From the NCBI RefSeq assembly GCF_025370255.1, contig NZ_JAMTCD010000020.1, positions 1-64,000 on the forward strand: a DNA stretch of 64,000 bases, written 5' to 3'. The DNA is from Shewanella holmiensis. GTDB taxonomy: Bacteria > Pseudomonadota > Gammaproteobacteria > Enterobacterales > Shewanellaceae. Position numbers and translations under genes: made by a program. This document shows, one piece after another, positions 26,566 through 35,742 of the stretch. Under the pieces are notes generated by a model. The model did no database searches. It had not been told where the DNA came from and saw only the letters and a list, made by a program, of their open reading frames with translations. Within the stretch, counting starts at the first letter, position 1. Every line of letters begins with the position of its first letter.

Positions 26566-27636
26566 ATGGTTAATCCAGACTTTTGGCGTAACAAGCGTGT
26601 ATTCGTGACTGGCCATACAGGCTTCAAGGGCAGCTGGTTGTCCATTTGGCTGCATATGATGGGAGCAAATGTCAAAGGTTATGCACTAACAGCGCCTTCG
26701 ACTCCAAGCTTGTATAATGAAGCTCATGTTGAATCTTTGGTTGAATCAGAGATCGGTGATATACGTGATTTTGAACAGTTAAAGTCCAGCATGTTGGCAT
26801 TTGAGCCTGAGATACTGATTCATATGGCTGCTCAGCCATTAGTTCGTTTGTCTTACAAAGAACCTCTAGAGACTTATGAAATTAATGTTATGGGTACAGC
26901 TAAAGTGCTAGAAGCTGCGAAAGGTTGTAAGCATCTTAAATCTATAGTCAGTGTGACTACAGATAAATGTTATGAGAATAAAGAATGGGAGTGGGGTTAC
27001 AGAGAAGATGAAGCTATGGGCGGTTTTGACCCTTACAGCAGCTCTAAAGGTTGTGCCGAATTAGTGACATCTGCTTACCGACGTTCTTTTATGCAAGAAA
27101 AAGGTATTGGTTTGGCTTCTGCTCGGGCTGGCAATGTGATTGGTGGCGGCGATTGGGCAGGTGATCGCCTGATCCCTGACATTTTGCACGCATTTGAAAG
27201 CAACGAGCCTGTAGTGATTCGCAACCCTAAATCAACTAGGCCTTGGCAACACGTTTTAGAGCCATTGTCAGGCTATTTGGTGTTAGCACAGAAGCTCTAT
27301 GAAGAGCCAACTAAGTATGCAGAAGGCTGGAATTTTGGTCCCTTTGAAGACGATGTAAAACCTGTCGATTGGATTTTAAGTAAAATGACAGCGCTGTGGC
27401 CAAACTCTTCATGGAAGCTTGATAATGACGCTCATCCACACGAAGCTGGCTATTTAAAGTTAGATGTATCAAAAGCCAAAAAGCATCTGGGATGGGGCCC
27501 AACCTGGCGCTTGGAACAGACATTAACGCGAATAATACTGTGGCAACAGGCATGGTTGAATAAGCATGATATGCAAAAAGCTTGTGCAGAAGAAATAAAC
27601 GATTATATGAGAGATATGAATAATGCAGACAACTGA
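26566..27636 (+). CDS. ddhB: CDP-glucose 4,6-dehydratase
   Basis: This is a 356-residue NAD-dependent short-chain dehydratase (RfbG/DdhB) producing CDP-4-keto-6-deoxyglucose. Motifs are FVTGHTGFKGSWLSIWL, the SVTTDKCYENKEW segment typical of this subfamily, and the catalytic YSSSK. The frame is open from 26515, overlapping ddhA, but the ATG at 26566 matches family starts. It overlaps ddhC by 14 bases. Confidence 0.95.
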   Translation: MVNPDFWRNKRVFVTGHTGFKGSWLSIWLHMMGANVKGYALTAPSTPSLYNEAHVESLVESEIGDIRDFEQLKSSMLAFEPEILIHMAAQPLVRLSYKEPLETYEINVMGTAKVLEAAKGCKHLKSIVSVTTDKCYENKEWEWGYREDEAMGGFDPYSSSKGCAELVTSAYRRSFMQEKGIGLASARAGNVIGGGDWAGDRLIPDILHAFESNEPVVIRNPKSTRPWQHVLEPLSGYLVLAQKLYEEPTKYAEGWNFGPFEDDVKPVDWILSKMTALWPNSSWKLDNDAHPHEAGYLKLDVSKAKKHLGWGPTWRLEQTLTRIILWQQAWLNKHDMQKACAEEINDYMRDMNNADN

Positions 27637-28939
27637 TTCTTTAAGAAAACAAATAGCAGATTTAGTAGAGCAATATGCCAAAGTGCAATATGCTGAGAAA
27701 CTATTCATTGCTGGTCAGACTCCAATTCCGCCTTCAGGTAAAGTGATAGGTGCTACCGAATTGCAGTATATGGTTGACGCTTCCTTAGACGGTTGGTTAA
27801 CCACAGGTCGTTTTAATGAGCAGTTTGAAAAAGAACTGGCAGCTTTTATCGGTATAAAGCATCTAATCACCGTTAACTCTGGTTCTTCTGCAAATCTTGT
27901 TGCATTCAGTACTTTGACTTCACCAAAACTAGGCGAAAGAGCAATTAAAAAAGGTGATGAAGTTATTGGCGTGGCAGCGGGCTTTCCAACTACAGTGAAC
28001 CCTATAGTGCAATTTGGTGCTATACCGGTGTTTGTCGATGTGGATATGGCAACTCATAATATCGACGCAGATTTGATCGAAGCAGCAATCACGCATAAAA
28101 CCAAAGCTATTATGCTAGCTCACACTTTAGGTAATCCGTTTAATCTGGCGAAAGTGAAAGCTCTTTGCGAAAAATATGGTCTTTGGTTAGTAGAAGATTG
28201 TTGCGATGCATTAGGTGCCAAATTCGACGGCAAGATGGTTGGAACTTGGGGAGACATTGCAACACTAAGCTTTTACCCGGCTCACCATATGACTATGGGA
28301 GAAGGCGGTGCTGTATTCACCAATAACTCAGAGTTAATCAGTATTGCTGAGTCTTTTAGAGACTGGGGCCGTGACTGCTACTGTAAGCCTGGTTGTGACA
28401 ATACCTGTGGTACCAGATTTAGTATGAAATTAGGTAGTCTACCGGCGGGTTATGATCACAAATACACATACTCACACTTGGGATACAACCTCAAAATCAC
28501 CGATATGCAAGCTGCCTGTGGTTTGGCTCAGTTGAAGCGCCTCCCTGAGTTTATTGCAAAGCGTAATTCCAACTTTGAGTATTTGAAGAATCGTCTGGAA
28601 TCATTATCCGAATATATTGATATTGCTAAACCAACTGAAAATTCAGAACCTTCCTGGTTTGGTTTTCCTATTACGGTGAAGGATTCAGCCGGTGTCAATC
28701 GCACTGATCTGACTAAATATCTGGATCAGCATAAAATCGGAACACGGTTATTGTTTGCTGGCAATTTGATCAGACAACCTTATTTCCACAATCTTGAGTA
28801 CAAGGTTGTAGGCGATCTGACGAACACAGACAATACAATGAATAACACGATTTGGGTGGGCATCTATCCTGGTTTAGGTGAAGATCATCTGAATTTTATC
28901 GCTGAAAAATTAGAAGAATTTTTTGGTGTGAATTTCTAA
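27623..28939 (+). CDS. ddhC: CDP-4-keto-6-deoxyglucose 3-dehydrase (E1)
   Basis: This PMP-dependent, [2Fe-2S] dehydrase (RfbH/DdhC) removes the C3 hydroxyl with the DdhD reductase. It is an aspartate-aminotransferase-fold protein of 438 residues in which the usual PLP lysine is histidine: the motif SFYPAHHMTMGEGG near residue 215 shows it, the known signature of this dehydrase. A cysteine cluster near residues 251-263 (CYCKPGCDNTC) supplies the iron-sulfur ligands. The stop overlaps the next start by one base. Confidence 0.96.
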   Translation: MQTTDSLRKQIADLVEQYAKVQYAEKLFIAGQTPIPPSGKVIGATELQYMVDASLDGWLTTGRFNEQFEKELAAFIGIKHLITVNSGSSANLVAFSTLTSPKLGERAIKKGDEVIGVAAGFPTTVNPIVQFGAIPVFVDVDMATHNIDADLIEAAITHKTKAIMLAHTLGNPFNLAKVKALCEKYGLWLVEDCCDALGAKFDGKMVGTWGDIATLSFYPAHHMTMGEGGAVFTNNSELISIAESFRDWGRDCYCKPGCDNTCGTRFSMKLGSLPAGYDHKYTYSHLGYNLKITDMQAACGLAQLKRLPEFIAKRNSNFEYLKNRLESLSEYIDIAKPTENSEPSWFGFPITVKDSAGVNRTDLTKYLDQHKIGTRLLFAGNLIRQPYFHNLEYKVVGDLTNTDNTMNNTIWVGIYPGLGEDHLNFIAEKLEEFFGVNF

Positions 28940-29820
28940 TGACCAAACCTACTGTTTTATTAACTGGTGCGACTGGTTTTTTGGGGAGTAACCTACTCAA
29001 AGCACTGTTAGACCGGGAATATAAAGTTGTAATTCTTAAACGTTCAACCTCGGATATTTGGCGTGTCCATCAGTACATTGATCGTGTTGTAAGCTACAAC
29101 ATTGACATTGAGCCTATATCACTTGCTTTTGAACAGCAACGGATTGACTGCGTAATTCATACGGCATGTCACTATGGACGTAACGGGGACTCTTTACATC
29201 TTATTGTTGAGAGTAACCTTATGTTTGGTTTAAAGGTGTTGGATGCAGCAATAGCTTATAATGTGAATACCTTTATTAACACAGATTCTATGTTGCCAAG
29301 AGAGTTGAACTTATACAGCTTATCAAAAAAACAGTTGGTAGATTGGTTAAGACAGCAAGGCGAAAAGATTCAAGTGATTAACCTCAGGCTTGAACATATG
29401 TACGGTCCTCATGACGATACGACCAAGTTTGTCCCTTGGGTTGTATCGCAACTTAGACAAAACGTTGCGGAAATTAAACTTACCAAAGGTGAACAGCAGC
29501 GTGATTTTATCTATATCGACGATGTTGTTTCTGCTTTCTTGACCGTTTTCGAAAAAGCTTCTGGTTTGGCGCAGTTTACTGAATTTGATGTAGGAACTGG
29601 TATTTTGATTTCTGTTAAAGAGTTTCTGCTACAGCTGAAGCAAGCCCATGAGGATAATTTTGGTGCTTCATGCTCTGCTCTTGCATTTGGTTTGGTGCCT
29701 TACCGTGATGGCGAAATGATGTCAGTTGAAGTAAACAATTGTGCTTTGGTTCAATTGGGGTGGTCACCAAAAATTAGTTTAAAACAGGGTATCTACAACA
29801 GTTTAAAGGAACTGATATGA
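28939..29820 (+). CDS. prt: NAD-dependent reductase, probable CDP-paratose synthase
   Basis: This is a 293-residue extended short-chain dehydrogenase with the Rossmann motif TGATGFLGSNLLKAL, and LYSLSKKQL where the catalytic YxxxK is expected. Its place directly after ddhC and directly before a tyvelose epimerase makes CDP-paratose synthase (RfbS/Prt) the likely role: reduction of the 3,6-dideoxy-4-ketose. CDP-abequose synthase (RfbJ) is the closest alternative, but abequose pathways do not need the following epimerase. It overlaps the next gene by ATGA. Confidence 0.75.
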   Translation: MTKPTVLLTGATGFLGSNLLKALLDREYKVVILKRSTSDIWRVHQYIDRVVSYNIDIEPISLAFEQQRIDCVIHTACHYGRNGDSLHLIVESNLMFGLKVLDAAIAYNVNTFINTDSMLPRELNLYSLSKKQLVDWLRQQGEKIQVINLRLEHMYGPHDDTTKFVPWVVSQLRQNVAEIKLTKGEQQRDFIYIDDVVSAFLTVFEKASGLAQFTEFDVGTGILISVKEFLLQLKQAHEDNFGASCSALAFGLVPYRDGEMMSVEVNNCALVQLGWSPKISLKQGIYNSLKELI

Positions 29821-30836
29821 AGTATTTAATAACAGGTGGTTGTGGTTTTTTAGGCTCAAATATTGCCAGCGAATTACTTAAACAAGGCCACGACGTTGTC
29901 ATATTCGACAGTCTTTATAGGTTTGGTAGTTATCAAAACTTAGAATGGCTGAGAACGCAAGGACAATTTGAGTTTATCCACGGTGATATAAGAAATACCA
30001 ACGATGTAGAAAGAACTATCAAGCAGCATAAACCCGACGTGATTTATCATTTGGCTGGCCAAGTAGCAATGACTACCTCTATCGCTGACCCCCGAATGGA
30101 CTTTGAGGTAAACGTTGGTGGTAGTTTTAATCTACTGAATGCGGTGCGCTTATATTCGCCAGAGAGTGCAATTATTTATTCTTCTACTAATAAGGTATAC
30201 GGCGATCTTGAGCAATTTCAGTATAAAGAGACTGCTACTCGCTACGAATGTGTTGATAAACCAAATGGGTTTGACGAAGCTGTTAACTTAGATTTTCATT
30301 CCCCTTACGGTACTTCTAAAGGTAGTGCAGATCAGTATATGCTTGATTTTGCGAGGATTTATGGGTTGAGGACCGCAGTCTTCCGTCACTCCTCTATGTT
30401 TGGTGGCCGTCAGTTTGCTACATCTGATCAAGGGTGGCTCGGATGGTTTACGCAAAAGGCAATTGAGACTAAAAAAGGTGTTTTAGCTGAGCCGTTTACA
30501 ATTTCTGGTAACGGAAAGCAAGTGCGTGATTTGCTCTATTCGAGTGATTGCGTATCACTTTATCTAACTGCTGCTGGCAAAATAAATGACATAAAAGGTA
30601 ATGCGTTCAATATTGGTGGCGGAAGTAATAATTCGTCTTCTCTGCTGGAGCTTTTCATTTTCTTGGAGAATGAGCTTGGTATTCAAATGGCATATAGCCA
30701 ACTACCTCCTAGGGAAAGTGACCAGAGAGTCTTTGTTTCTGATATTACTAAAGTAATTAATATGACAGGATGGCAGCCTAAAGTTGATAAAGCGCAGGGC
30801 ATACGGAATATGATTGAGTGGATATTTGCTATATGA
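29817..30836 (+). CDS. tyv: CDP-paratose 2-epimerase (CDP-tyvelose synthase)
   Basis: RfbE/Tyv converts CDP-paratose to CDP-tyvelose. The 339-residue protein follows Salmonella RfbE closely as I recall it: ITGGCGFLGSN at the start, HLAGQVAMTTSI, IYSSTNKVYGDLEQF, the catalytic SPYGTSKGSADQYML, FRHSSMFGGRQFAT and SGNGKQVRDLL. Such a match over the whole length is specific to this family. Start and stop overlap neighbours by four bases, so translation is coupled. Confidence 0.9.
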   Translation: MKYLITGGCGFLGSNIASELLKQGHDVVIFDSLYRFGSYQNLEWLRTQGQFEFIHGDIRNTNDVERTIKQHKPDVIYHLAGQVAMTTSIADPRMDFEVNVGGSFNLLNAVRLYSPESAIIYSSTNKVYGDLEQFQYKETATRYECVDKPNGFDEAVNLDFHSPYGTSKGSADQYMLDFARIYGLRTAVFRHSSMFGGRQFATSDQGWLGWFTQKAIETKKGVLAEPFTISGNGKQVRDLLYSSDCVSLYLTAAGKINDIKGNAFNIGGGSNNSSSLLELFIFLENELGIQMAYSQLPPRESDQRVFVSDITKVINMTGWQPKVDKAQGIRNMIEWIFAI

Positions 30837-31747
30837 AAAGGTTATCTGTATCAATTCCAACTTATAATAGACAGCATTACCTGACTAAACTAATAAATAG
30901 CATCCCGGAAGACACTCAAATTGTGGTTAGCGATAATGGTGAGTTTTTAACAGACGTAGAATTTGGTAATCATCCTCATTTTGTTAAAGTGTCACATAAA
31001 AAAGTATTACCAATTTTTGAGAATTGGAATGCAGCAATTATTTCGTCTGCTGATACTGATTACATTGCCATTCCTTCAGATGATGATTGTTATATAAAGA
31101 GTGAGTTCCCGTTTATCATTAATGTTTTAAATAAATATGATGCTGATGTTTTTATATTCGGCAATAATTTTATAGATGAAAATGATAATGTTGTTGGAAG
31201 TTATTGTCCAAAAGACTATGAGGTTTTACAAGCGCCTTTAGGCTTCAATAAATTCCTTTATAGTGTTGATGTTAGAATGCCAAGCATTATTTTCAAAAAG
31301 ACTTTTTTGGATAAGATTGGATATTTTGATCAGAAATCTTTTACACTGACTGCTGCTGATAGTGAATTGATCCAAAGAGCACTGCTTTTAGGCAACGTAG
31401 TTTTTGTACCCCGTATTGTTTCGTGTTACAGAGTGTGGCCTGGTGGGTTAACCGATCAGAAAATAGCGTCCAAGCACTGGATGGATGAGATCGACACTTG
31501 GACTAATAAAATCATCAAACTTGGTCGGGAAGAAGTTGCTTCAGTGAATTGGAATAAATATAAAGATGAGCTCTATGCTAGGAACTTACTAGCAGGTTGT
31601 TACAACCTCTATAAGGTAAAAAATTATAAGGGGGTAACAAATCATTTGAAAATATCACGCTATCCTTGGAATGCTAAATTAGCAAGCCATTTAAGACTGC
31701 TAAAAATCTTTTCATTATCCTGTTTAAAGAGAATATATGCTTTTTAA
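30833..31747 (+). CDS. family 2-type glycosyltransferase
   Basis: This 304-residue GT-A fold protein opens with RLSVSIPTYNRQHYLTKLI, the GT2 nucleotide-binding lead-in. It has IPSDDDCY, a DxD-type metal motif, near residue 83, and the acceptor-side AADSELIQRA region. It lacks membrane spans. The start is the ATG of an ATGA overlap with the tyvelose epimerase gene, which hints that it could transfer the dideoxyhexose; donor and acceptor cannot be told from sequence. From here to about 40.1 kb the DNA is visibly richer in A and T. Confidence 0.82.
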   Translation: MKRLSVSIPTYNRQHYLTKLINSIPEDTQIVVSDNGEFLTDVEFGNHPHFVKVSHKKVLPIFENWNAAIISSADTDYIAIPSDDDCYIKSEFPFIINVLNKYDADVFIFGNNFIDENDNVVGSYCPKDYEVLQAPLGFNKFLYSVDVRMPSIIFKKTFLDKIGYFDQKSFTLTAADSELIQRALLLGNVVFVPRIVSCYRVWPGGLTDQKIASKHWMDEIDTWTNKIIKLGREEVASVNWNKYKDELYARNLLAGCYNLYKVKNYKGVTNHLKISRYPWNAKLASHLRLLKIFSLSCLKRIYAF

Positions 31748-33011
31748 AAATATTTCATTCTCTTTATTTTACAAGATTTTGACTATGGTTTTGTCGTTAA
31801 TTATTGTTCCGCTTTTGATAAATACATTGGGTACAGAAAACTACGGTGTATGGGTGGCGTTGACTTCATTAATAGCTTGGATCAGTCTTTTTGATTTTGG
31901 GCTTGGTTACGCGTTAAAAAATACCGTGACAACATCTATTGCTAATAATAAATTACATTTAGCAAAAGCAGAAGCTCTTCAGGTCCTCAAACTAACCTGT
32001 ATCTTATCCGTTCTCTTGTTAATTGTATTTTTTTGCTCTATCAGTTTTATTTCAGTATTGAAGTTAAACTTAGGTGCATCTTTGATGATATTTGTTCCTT
32101 TTATCTTGTTGTTTCCTCTGAAGGCGGGGAATGCCATTTTGCAAGGCGCAAGATTGATTGCTTTGGAGTCAGGCTTTAGCTTCATTGGGCCGTTATTTTT
32201 CTTTATTTTCTCTACGTTATTTGTTTTGTTTGGTTTTTGTTTTGATGTATTTACCGCGGCAGTTTTATTTACAATTAGTTACGTCGCTTCCATTATATGC
32301 ATTTGGTTAAAAGCCTGCAAAGTTGTGAATATAAGCTTATTTGATTTTAGAGAGCTGATGTTAGCTAAGCTAGATTTTTCTCGTATTAGTGTAGGCGTTA
32401 AGTTTTTTGTTTTGCAAGTTGCTTCTCTAGTGCTTTATTCAGTAGGGACGATCTTAGTTTATGATCAGCTGGGACCGCAAGAAGCTGCTCATTACGATGT
32501 TGTTAGTAAAATTTTTGTACTTGGTTTGAGTCTGTTTAATATGGTAATCGCTGCATTTTGGCCCGAGATAACAAATTACTTTAGCCGAAGTGATTTTAAT
32601 GGAATCAAGACGCTCTATCTAAGAATGATATTTTTATCTTTAATCTTTTCCTTAGGTTCATTTTTTGTAGCTTATTTCGCACCGGAGATTGTAAGTGCCT
32701 GGACTATAGGGAAAATCAATATTAGTAAAGAGCAAGCCATATTCTTTGGCGCTTTAGTATCTATTCAATCTTTTGCGTATTCAGGCGCTGTAGTGTTGAA
32801 TGCTCTAGAAAAAATGAACGTTCAGTTAGTATTGACATCTATATCTGTATTTTTGATGATGCCACTGAGCATGTTGTTCTTCAGTAATAATTATGGAATT
32901 TCTTCAGTTCCCTTGGCTGCTGCTATTCTCACTATTCCGGCTATGTTGTATGCCAACACTCATACCTACATTTTAATCCGAACAGGACTATTAAATGCAA
33001 AGGCTTCGTAA
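31737..33011 (+). CDS. wzx: O-antigen flippase Wzx
   Basis: This 424-residue integral membrane protein has about 12 hydrophobic spans, very few charged residues, and the start YKILTMVLSLIIVPLLINTLGTENYGVW typical in style of Wzx/MATE-like flippases (split here: YKILTMVLSL then IIVPLLINTL then GTENYGVW). It moves the undecaprenyl-linked repeat unit across the inner membrane. It overlaps both neighbours by 11-17 bases, in keeping with a tightly packed operon. Confidence 0.88.
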   Translation: MLFKNISFSLFYKILTMVLSLIIVPLLINTLGTENYGVWVALTSLIAWISLFDFGLGYALKNTVTTSIANNKLHLAKAEALQVLKLTCILSVLLLIVFFCSISFISVLKLNLGASLMIFVPFILLFPLKAGNAILQGARLIALESGFSFIGPLFFFIFSTLFVLFGFCFDVFTAAVLFTISYVASIICIWLKACKVVNISLFDFRELMLAKLDFSRISVGVKFFVLQVASLVLYSVGTILVYDQLGPQEAAHYDVVSKIFVLGLSLFNMVIAAFWPEITNYFSRSDFNGIKTLYLRMIFLSLIFSLGSFFVAYFAPEIVSAWTIGKINISKEQAIFFGALVSIQSFAYSGAVVLNALEKMNVQLVLTSISVFLMMPLSMLFFSNNYGISSVPLAAAILTIPAMLYANTHTYILIRTGLLNAKAS

Positions 33012-33597
33012 TTTATTTTATAACCCATATAAAATAGTAAAAAAAAATAAGAATATATTAATTCATGAATCCACTGTTTTGCTCAGAAGCACCAGATTTA
33101 ATATGAACTCTGGAGAAAATACAGTCTCGCTAGGCAAAAAAACAATGGTAGGTTGTACCTTTTGTTTTGAATCTGCAAGAGGTGAGATAATTGTTGGCGA
33201 CAACACTTTTATTAATGGTTCTACAATACTCATATCCAGGGAGTCGATACATATAGGCTCTAATGTTACCATTGCTTGGGGATGCACTATTTACGACCAT
33301 AATTCGCACTCTCTTGATTATTTGGAACGAAGAAAAGATGTAACCCGGCAGCTTGAGGCTCATTCGGTTGGAGAAGATTTCATCTCTAACAAGGATTGGT
33401 CGACAGTAAAATCATCACAGATAACAATTGAAGATGATGCATGGATTGGTTTTAATTGCATAATTCTCAAAGGTGTCACAATAGGGAAAGGCGCTGTCGT
33501 AGGCGCTGGTAGTGTAGTCAGGGACGATGTAGCACCCTGGACTGTTGTCGCTGGAAATCCTGCAGTTTTTATTAAGAGTTTAAAACGTGAAGAATAA
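32995..33597 (+). CDS. hexapeptide-repeat acetyltransferase
   Basis: This 200-residue left-handed beta-helix acyltransferase has hexapeptide turns such as IIVGDNTFINGSTILIS, the catalytic-type histidine in YDHNSHSLDY, and the C-terminal IGKGAVVGAGSVVRDDVAPW and VAGNPA of the WcaF/Maa-like group. It probably O-acetylates a residue of the repeat unit. A run of nine A (33039-33047) at about codon 15 is a possible slippage site. Confidence 0.85.
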   Translation: MQRLRNLFYNPYKIVKKNKNILIHESTVLLRSTRFNMNSGENTVSLGKKTMVGCTFCFESARGEIIVGDNTFINGSTILISRESIHIGSNVTIAWGCTIYDHNSHSLDYLERRKDVTRQLEAHSVGEDFISNKDWSTVKSSQITIEDDAWIGFNCIILKGVTIGKGAVVGAGSVVRDDVAPWTVVAGNPAVFIKSLKREE

Positions 33598-34510
33598 GTA
33601 TTTATTAGTAACAGGTGGATTTGGCTTTTTAGGGCGAAATGTCGCCAAGTATTTTCGTGAGCTTGGCTACCAAGTTTATGGTATAGGTCATGGGAATTGG
33701 ACACGTGATCAATTTTCAGTGTTTGGCTTTGAAGGGTGGTCTGAAAACGATATAACTATTGAAAACATAAAGGATATAGGTAAAGTTTTTGATATCATCG
33801 TGCATTGTGGTGGCAGTGGTTCAGTTGCGTATTCTATTAGCAATCCTTATCAGGATTTTAGCAAGACTGTCTCCGGGACTGCTTCCGTTTTGGAATATAT
33901 TAGATTGTATAACCCTCTAGCTCGTTTGATTTATCCTTCTAGCCCTGCGGTTCACGGTGAGCATTCCGATAACCCAATTGAAGAAGATGATCCTATATGT
34001 CCTGCATCTCCTTATGGGGAATTTAAATATATGGCTGAACACCTTTGCCATACGTATTCAAATAGTTTTGGTATTAACGTCGTAATTCTCAGATTTTTTT
34101 CTGTATATGGAGAAGGTTTAACCAAGCAGTTATTGTGGGACGCAGCAAATAAGATTTTCGGCTCTAATCATGCAATATTCTGGGGGGGGGGGGACGAGAC
34201 CAGAGATTGGATACATGTAGATGACGCAGTGCGGTTAATTCAAACTGTGGCTGATTCTGACTTACCAGCAGGAGCTGTGGTCAATGCCGGAAGTGGAAGC
34301 GCTACAACGATTGCAGTAGTTTTAGATTTGTTATCTAAGGAACTTGGTTTCAGCGGCGAAATTGAGTTTAACAAAATTGTCAGAGAAGGGGATCCCCTAT
34401 ATTATTGGGCTGACATTTCCAAAGCTGAAAGTATTGGTTGGAAGCCAAAGATAGAATTAAAGGACGGCATTAAAAGGTATGCAAAATGGTTCCTAAATCA
34501 AAAAAGTTAG
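33587..34510 (+). CDS. NAD-dependent epimerase/dehydratase with poly-G tract
   Basis: This 307-residue extended short-chain dehydrogenase has Rossmann motif VTGGFGFLGRNVAKYF, the IYPSSPAVHGEH segment, and catalytic SPYGEFKYMAEHL, where lysine is placed as in YxxxK. The exact sugar nucleotide substrate is unknown; a GDP- or CDP-linked deoxysugar is likely from context. Codons 199-203 (W-G-G-G-D) are encoded across a run of twelve G (34182-34193). Gain or loss of one G would shift the frame before the last third of the enzyme, so this gene may switch on and off. In this sequence it is on. Confidence 0.83.
   Translation: MKNKYLLVTGGFGFLGRNVAKYFRELGYQVYGIGHGNWTRDQFSVFGFEGWSENDITIENIKDIGKVFDIIVHCGGSGSVAYSISNPYQDFSKTVSGTASVLEYIRLYNPLARLIYPSSPAVHGEHSDNPIEEDDPICPASPYGEFKYMAEHLCHTYSNSFGINVVILRFFSVYGEGLTKQLLWDAANKIFGSNHAIFWGGGDETRDWIHVDDAVRLIQTVADSDLPAGAVVNAGSGSATTIAVVLDLLSKELGFSGEIEFNKIVREGDPLYYWADISKAESIGWKPKIELKDGIKRYAKWFLNQKS
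34182..34193 (+). repeat. poly-G12 homopolymer tract
   Basis: Twelve consecutive G lie within the coding sequence of the epimerase at 33587. It is by far the longest G run in the window and typical in length of phase-variable slippage tracts. The count could also be affected by sequencing error. Confidence 0.9.
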
Positions 34511-35667
34511 CGATAGGTTTTTTCCCTCCACATAACAAGTCGTGGATGGGTGGTGTTAACTATTATTGTAATCTTTTCTATGCGTTGAATGTCTTAGAGT
34601 CATCTGATTACGAAATTGTCGTTTTCTTGGGTAAGAATGCATCCTCTGATGTCGTTAAACTCTATGAAGAATACAAAGTTAAAGTAGTAAAGACTGCAGT
34701 TTTAGAACGATGGAGCATAGCTTGGTTCGCTGATAAGTTGTTGCACAAATTATTTGGAACTAGGTACATGCTTAATCGTCTTCTTAGCAGATATCATGTT
34801 TCCATTATTTCCCATGTTCAGGCTGACATGGGGGTTAATTGTAAGGTTATAGCTTGGTTGCCTGATTTTCAGCACGTCCATTTACCTCATATGTTTCCAC
34901 CAAAAGATCTGAATATACGCAATCATGGCTTTTTAGATATTTCGAATAAAGCAGACGCCGTAATTCTTAGTAGCTACGATGCTTTGAATGATTTCAAAAA
35001 TTTTGTGCCAACGCAGGCCCACAAAGGTAGAGTTGCGCAGTTTGTTTCGCAGCTTCCCGGCTTTTATTCTAATTTATCCGACAAAGATAGAAATCTGATA
35101 TTGTTAAAATACGGAATCGACAGACCTTATGTATTTGTACCGAACCAATTTTGGCGCCATAAGAATCATGAACTGATGTTGGAAGCAATTAACATCTTAA
35201 AGCAACTTGATACCAGCCCTTTAGTTGTTTGTTCTGGTTTAATGGAGGACTCTAGGGACCCACTTTATGTGTCACGATTGTTAGAGTACGTGGAACAGAA
35301 CAACTTGGCTGATACAGTTAAATTTCTTGGATTAATTCCATACGAAGACGTGTTCACCTTGATTAAGTTTTCAGAAGTGGTTTTAAACCCCTCTCGTTTT
35401 GAAGGGTGGAGTTCAGCTGTAGAAGAGTGCAAAAGCGCGCAAAAGCAGATGATTTTATCTGATCTTGCTGTGCATAAAGAGCAGTATCCAGAGGCAATAT
35501 TCTTTAATGTCAATTCAGCAGCTTCTCTAGCAGAAAAGTTAGCTTTAGTGGTTGACACTGTTAACTTGAATTCAGACCTTGAGCATGTTTCTGTTTCTGT
35601 TCCTGAGCGCACTAGGAGTTATGCTTCAACTTATATTACTATTTGTACAGATCTATTAAATAGTTAA
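34486..35667 (+). CDS. family 4-type glycosyltransferase
   Basis: This 393-residue GT-B fold protein has the N-terminal glycine loop MGGVNYY, and the donor-site region PSRFEGWSSAVEECKS near residue 305 matches the retaining GT4 EX7E motif. PYVFVPNQFWRHKNHELML is the usual inter-domain segment (19 residues). It overlaps the upstream epimerase by 25 bases. Donor unknown. Confidence 0.84.
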   Translation: MVPKSKKLAIGFFPPHNKSWMGGVNYYCNLFYALNVLESSDYEIVVFLGKNASSDVVKLYEEYKVKVVKTAVLERWSIAWFADKLLHKLFGTRYMLNRLLSRYHVSIISHVQADMGVNCKVIAWLPDFQHVHLPHMFPPKDLNIRNHGFLDISNKADAVILSSYDALNDFKNFVPTQAHKGRVAQFVSQLPGFYSNLSDKDRNLILLKYGIDRPYVFVPNQFWRHKNHELMLEAINILKQLDTSPLVVCSGLMEDSRDPLYVSRLLEYVEQNNLADTVKFLGLIPYEDVFTLIKFSEVVLNPSRFEGWSSAVEECKSAQKQMILSDLAVHKEQYPEAIFFNVNSAASLAEKLALVVDTVNLNSDLEHVSVSVPERTRSYASTYITICTDLLNS

Positions 35668-35695
35668 GTAACTGCATCTTTCATCGTAACACAAG

Positions 35696-35720
35696 ACCTT
35701 GTCTGATTTAGACACAAGGT
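35696..35720 (+). other. hairpin between glycosyltransferase genes
   Basis: ACCTTGT and ACAAGGT pair around an 11-base loop in the only sizeable gap (75 bases) of the central glycosyltransferase block. There is no T-run after it, so it is not a classical terminator. It could be a processing or attenuation site. Confidence 0.4.
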
Positions 35721-35742
35721 AGATTAAAAGAGATTTAGACTT

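Noticed and set aside
27623..28939. DdhC as an inactive aminotransferase because lysine is replaced by histidine
   Set aside because: The histidine is the known signature of the PMP-dependent 3-dehydrases and the iron-sulfur cysteines are present.
33039..33047. Nine-A run in the acetyltransferase as a phase-variation tract
   Set aside because: A runs of this length are expected now and then in such AT-rich DNA; noted in the gene entry but not raised as a finding.
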